Virus record (IMG/VR): IMGVR_UViG_3300023235_000008
Location: 166,060 to 230,059 of that record
DNA from: a virus
Length of the DNA: 64,000 nt
Reading direction: 5' to 3' (one strand)
The stretch's first letter is position 1; each line of letters begins with the position of its first letter. This document shows, piece by piece, positions 61,896-64,000 of the stretch. A program made the translations under genes and the position numbers. The notes below the pieces were generated by a model. That model was given only the letters and a program-made list of their open reading frames with translations, was not told the DNA's origin and did no database searches.

Positions 61896-62687
61896 ATGAA
61901 ACATTTTATCTATAAGACAACACATACAAACGGCAAATACTACATTGGTAGACATTCAACAAACAATATAGAAGACGGCTACTTAGGATCAGGTAAATGG
62001 GTCAGGGGCATCATTGATAAGTCTTCTTTATCCCGTGAAGTAATTCAGGAATACGATACCTTTGAAGACCTCATAGACGCAGAAGAGCAGTTTCTTATAG
62101 AACACATCCATAATCCCCAATGTATGAATATGACTGCACAATCTATCGGTTTCGTCACTGGTGGCAACAACCCTATGAAGGACCCTGATATAGCATCTAA
62201 AATATCAGGAGATAATCATTATTCAAGAACTAATCCCGAAAAAGTATCTCGTGGCGACAAACACTGGATGAATACCAATCCAGAAGCACGAGATACTTTC
62301 GTTGATAATCACCCTATGAAAACAGATGATAACAGGCAAAGGCAATCTGTGCGTAGAACGCAACGAAACTATGATAATAATCCTTCTGTGAAAAGTGCCA
62401 AAGAAGGTAAACATCATTGGCAGAATGGTAAGTCCCCGAATGCTGGTGGTAAGTTGAATAAAAAGTTGATTGAAGAAGGTCGGCATAACTTCCAAGGACC
62501 TGAGCATAATCGCCGCATGATTGAAGAAGGTAAAAATCCATGGGTGGGTGCTACACAAAATGAAAAGATGTTATCTACTGGAACTCATCCATCACAAACA
62601 AGATTAGTGTGTGAGCATTGTGGTTTAGAAACTGCTAAGGGTATGTACGCACGTTGGCACGGCGATAACTGTAAGACAAAAACATAA
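61896..62687 (+). CDS. GIY-YIG homing endonuclease with NUMOD3 repeats
   Basis: 263 residues. FIYKTTHTNGKYYIGRHSTN is the GIY-YIG core, followed by a catalytic Glu region (DAEEQFLIEH). From residue about 85 onward come NUMOD3-like DNA-binding repeats (GGNNPMKDPDIASKISGDNH and similar), and a C-terminal zinc-finger-like CEHCGLETAKGMYARWHGDNC. Sits directly behind the gp23 terminator with its own GATAAATA box, a typical place for homing into a conserved capsid locus. Confidence 0.88.
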   Translation: MKHFIYKTTHTNGKYYIGRHSTNNIEDGYLGSGKWVRGIIDKSSLSREVIQEYDTFEDLIDAEEQFLIEHIHNPQCMNMTAQSIGFVTGGNNPMKDPDIASKISGDNHYSRTNPEKVSRGDKHWMNTNPEARDTFVDNHPMKTDDNRQRQSVRRTQRNYDNNPSVKSAKEGKHHWQNGKSPNAGGKLNKKLIEEGRHNFQGPEHNRRMIEEGKNPWVGATQNEKMLSTGTHPSQTRLVCEHCGLETAKGMYARWHGDNCKTKT

Positions 62688-62691
62688 ACGA

Positions 62692-62720
62692 TTGACAATC
62701 CTTAACCTATAGTGTATGTT
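62692..62720 (+). promoter_or_regulatory. Promoter of the repeat-protein operon, leaderless type
   Basis: TTGACA 62692-62697, 17-bp spacer, TATGTT 62715-62720, then 6 nt to the ATG. Confidence 0.8.
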
Positions 62721-62726
62721 ATTTAA

Positions 62727-63008
62727 ATGATACAGAACATTTATCCAGATGGAATGCATACCGATGCTGCAAATGGCAACAAACAATGGTTCTCTAATGG
62801 CAAACGACATAGAGAAGATGGCCCTGCCCTTGAATATGCAAATGGCAACAAATATTGGTACTTTAATGGCAAACTACATAGAGAAGATGGCCCTGCTATT
62901 GAATTTACAAATGGCACCAAAGTTTGGTACTTAAATGGCAACCTAGTAAACATGGGAGATGTTATCACTGATCCAAAAGATCAATTCTGGTGGAATATGA
63001 AATCATGA
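62727..63008 (+). CDS. WYLNG-repeat protein 1
   Basis: 93 residues: short head ending DGMHT, then three copies of a 23-residue unit of the type NGxKxWYxNGKLHREDGPAI, then a shared tail (NLVNMGDVITDPKDQFWW). These MORN-like repeats occur in many phage and bacterial proteins of unknown function. First gene of a tandem family; stop overlaps the next start (ATGA). Confidence 0.8.
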   Translation: MIQNIYPDGMHTDAANGNKQWFSNGKRHREDGPALEYANGNKYWYFNGKLHREDGPAIEFTNGTKVWYLNGNLVNMGDVITDPKDQFWWNMKS

Positions 63009-63409
63009 GAAAAGATGGAATGCATACCAATGAATTTGGTAACAAAGAATGGTATTTGAATGGCGAACGTCATAGAGAAGATGGTCCTGCTATTGAATAT
63101 GCATATGGCGAGAATTTTTGGTACTTGAATGGCAACCTTCATAGAACTGATGGCCCTGCCATTGAAAATTCAAATGGCGACAAATTATGGTACTTGAATG
63201 GTGAACGACATAGAACTGATGGTCCTGCCGTTGAATTTGCAGATGGCGACAAATTTTGGTACTTGAATGGTGATCTTCACCGAGAAGACGGACCAGCTAT
63301 TGAAAGCGCAAATGGCGACAAATTTTGGTACTTTAATGGCAAAGAAGTAAGAATGCAAGATGTTATCACCGATCCAAAAGAACAATTTTGGTGGAATATG
63401 AAATCATGA
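63005..63409 (+). CDS. WYLNG-repeat protein 2
   Basis: 134 residues with five repeat units and the same head and tail. The larger repeat number shows expansion by unequal recombination. Coupled to both neighbours by ATGA. Confidence 0.8.
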   Translation: MRKDGMHTNEFGNKEWYLNGERHREDGPAIEYAYGENFWYLNGNLHRTDGPAIENSNGDKLWYLNGERHRTDGPAVEFADGDKFWYLNGDLHREDGPAIESANGDKFWYFNGKEVRMQDVITDPKEQFWWNMKS

Positions 63410-63600
63410 GAAATGGAATGCATACCGATGCATATGGCACCAAACAATGGTACTTTAATGGTGAACGACATAGAGAAGATGGTCCTGCGAGTGAATGGGA
63501 TGATGGCACCAAACAATGGTACTTTAATGGCAACCTAGTAAACATGGAAGATGTTATCACCGATCCAAAAGAACAGTTCTGGTGGAAGTTAAAATCATGA
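63406..63600 (+). CDS. WYLNG-repeat protein 3
   Basis: 64 residues with two repeat units, the shortest member; same head (NGMHTDAYGTKQW) and tail. Confidence 0.78.
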   Translation: MRNGMHTDAYGTKQWYFNGERHREDGPASEWDDGTKQWYFNGNLVNMEDVITDPKEQFWWKLKS

Positions 63601-63932
63601 AAACAGATGGAATGCATACCAATGCATATGGCACCAAACATTGGTTCTTTAATGGCAAAATACATAGAGAAGATGGCCCTGCTATTGAATGGGATGATGG
63701 TAGCAAATTTTGGTACTTGAATGACAAACGACATCGAGAAGATGGCCCTGCTGTTGAATTTGCAAATGGCACCAAACATTGGTTCTTGAATGATAAACTT
63801 CATAGAACTGATGGCCCTGCTATTGAAGATGCAAATGGCACCAAAGTTTGGTACTTAAATGGCAACCTAGTAAACATGGGAGATGTTATCACTGATCCAA
63901 AAGATCAATTCTGGTGGAAGTTAATATCATGA
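63597..63932 (+). CDS. WYLNG-repeat protein 4
   Basis: 111 residues with four repeat units, head DGMHTNAYGTKHWFFNGK, same tail. Coupled by ATGA on both sides. Confidence 0.8.
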   Translation: MKTDGMHTNAYGTKHWFFNGKIHREDGPAIEWDDGSKFWYLNDKRHREDGPAVEFANGTKHWFLNDKLHRTDGPAIEDANGTKVWYLNGNLVNMGDVITDPKDQFWWKLIS

Positions 63933-64000
63933 ATGTAGATGGAATGCATACCAATGGAAATGGCACCACCCGTTGGTTCTTGAATGGCGAACGACATAGA
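63929..64000 (+). CDS. WYLNG-repeat protein 5, cut by the window end
   Basis: First 24 codons (MNVDGMHTNGNGTTRWFLNG...). The array continues beyond the window. Confidence 0.7.
   Translation, partial: MNVDGMHTNGNGTTRWFLNGERHR

Overview
The window is part of the genome of a T4-like contractile-tailed phage (Straboviridae/Kyanoviridae-like superfamily). The evidence is a set of T4-type virion genes: baseplate wedge gp6, gp25 and gp53, tail-tube cap gp48/54, hub and needle proteins, portal gp20, prohead protease gp21, scaffold gp22 and major capsid protein gp23. It also has the late sigma factor gp55, the recombination nuclease gp46/gp47, RNA ligase 1 and late-type promoters close to TATAAATA. 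The host cannot be named. Early promoters are close to sigma70 consensus (TTGACA, 16-17 bp, TATAAT), and a DUF4402-like gene fragment hints weakly at an alphaproteobacterium.

Layout. 1-7.9 kb (minus strand): a large virion protein, gp6 and gp25. 8.0-19.0 kb (plus): about 28 small, tightly overlapping early genes, including an HExxH protease-like protein, an L7/L12-like protein, a PPP-type phosphatase, RNA ligase 1, a YqeY-like protein and a polynucleotide-kinase-like protein. 19.0-32.2 kb (plus): a giant tRNA array of about 30 tRNA or tRNA-like genes covering all 20 amino acids. It is interspersed with tiny membrane proteins, a minimal second nucleotidyltransferase ligase, a PP-loop ATPase, an HNH gene with a frameshift and several unassigned structured RNAs. 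32.1-32.5 kb: a scar made of two opposed gene fragments. 32.5-38.9 kb (minus): gp5-like needle/lysozyme, hub, gp53 and gp48-like. 39-49.7 kb: gp55 with an intein, a free-standing homing endonuclease, gp47, an oxygenase-like gene, gp46, a radical SAM gene, an SGNH-like gene and a GIY-YIG nuclease. 49.7-50.1 kb: a probable noncoding RNA with its own terminator. 50.3-52.2 kb (minus): an unknown gene and a gp26-like gene with a -1 frameshift extension. 52.2-61.8 kb (plus): tape measure, portal (with an intein), head-core genes and the capsid. 61.9-64 kb: a GIY-YIG homing endonuclease and a tandem array of repeat proteins.

The most unusual feature is the tRNA array. Four tRNA genes have insertions inside the anticodon loop. 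Removing 82 nt from tRNA-Leu(TAG) and 80 nt from tRNA-Val(TAC) leaves textbook cloverleaves. The two insertions share three hairpins in the same order whose arms differ in sequence but still pair, which suggests a small tRNA intron family far shorter than group I introns. tRNA-Leu(TAA) and tRNA-Thr(TG T) carry shorter insertions (34 and 26 nt) that are little more than one perfect hairpin. Nearby the phage encodes separate enzymes matching every step of RNA end healing and sealing: kinase, metallophosphatase, RNA ligase 1 and a second minimal ligase. My inference is that these act together as a phage tRNA splicing or repair system, in which the anticodon loop is cut, by a host or phage nuclease or by the intron itself, and then rejoined. 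No cleavage activity can be identified from the sequence.

Expression seems to follow two styles. Some genes have leaders with clear ribosome binding sites. Others have the -10 hexamer, or the late TATAAATA box, only 4-7 nt upstream of the ATG, so their mRNAs should be leaderless. Mobile DNA is abundant: two inteins, four homing endonuclease genes (one with a frameshift) and several gene fragments.
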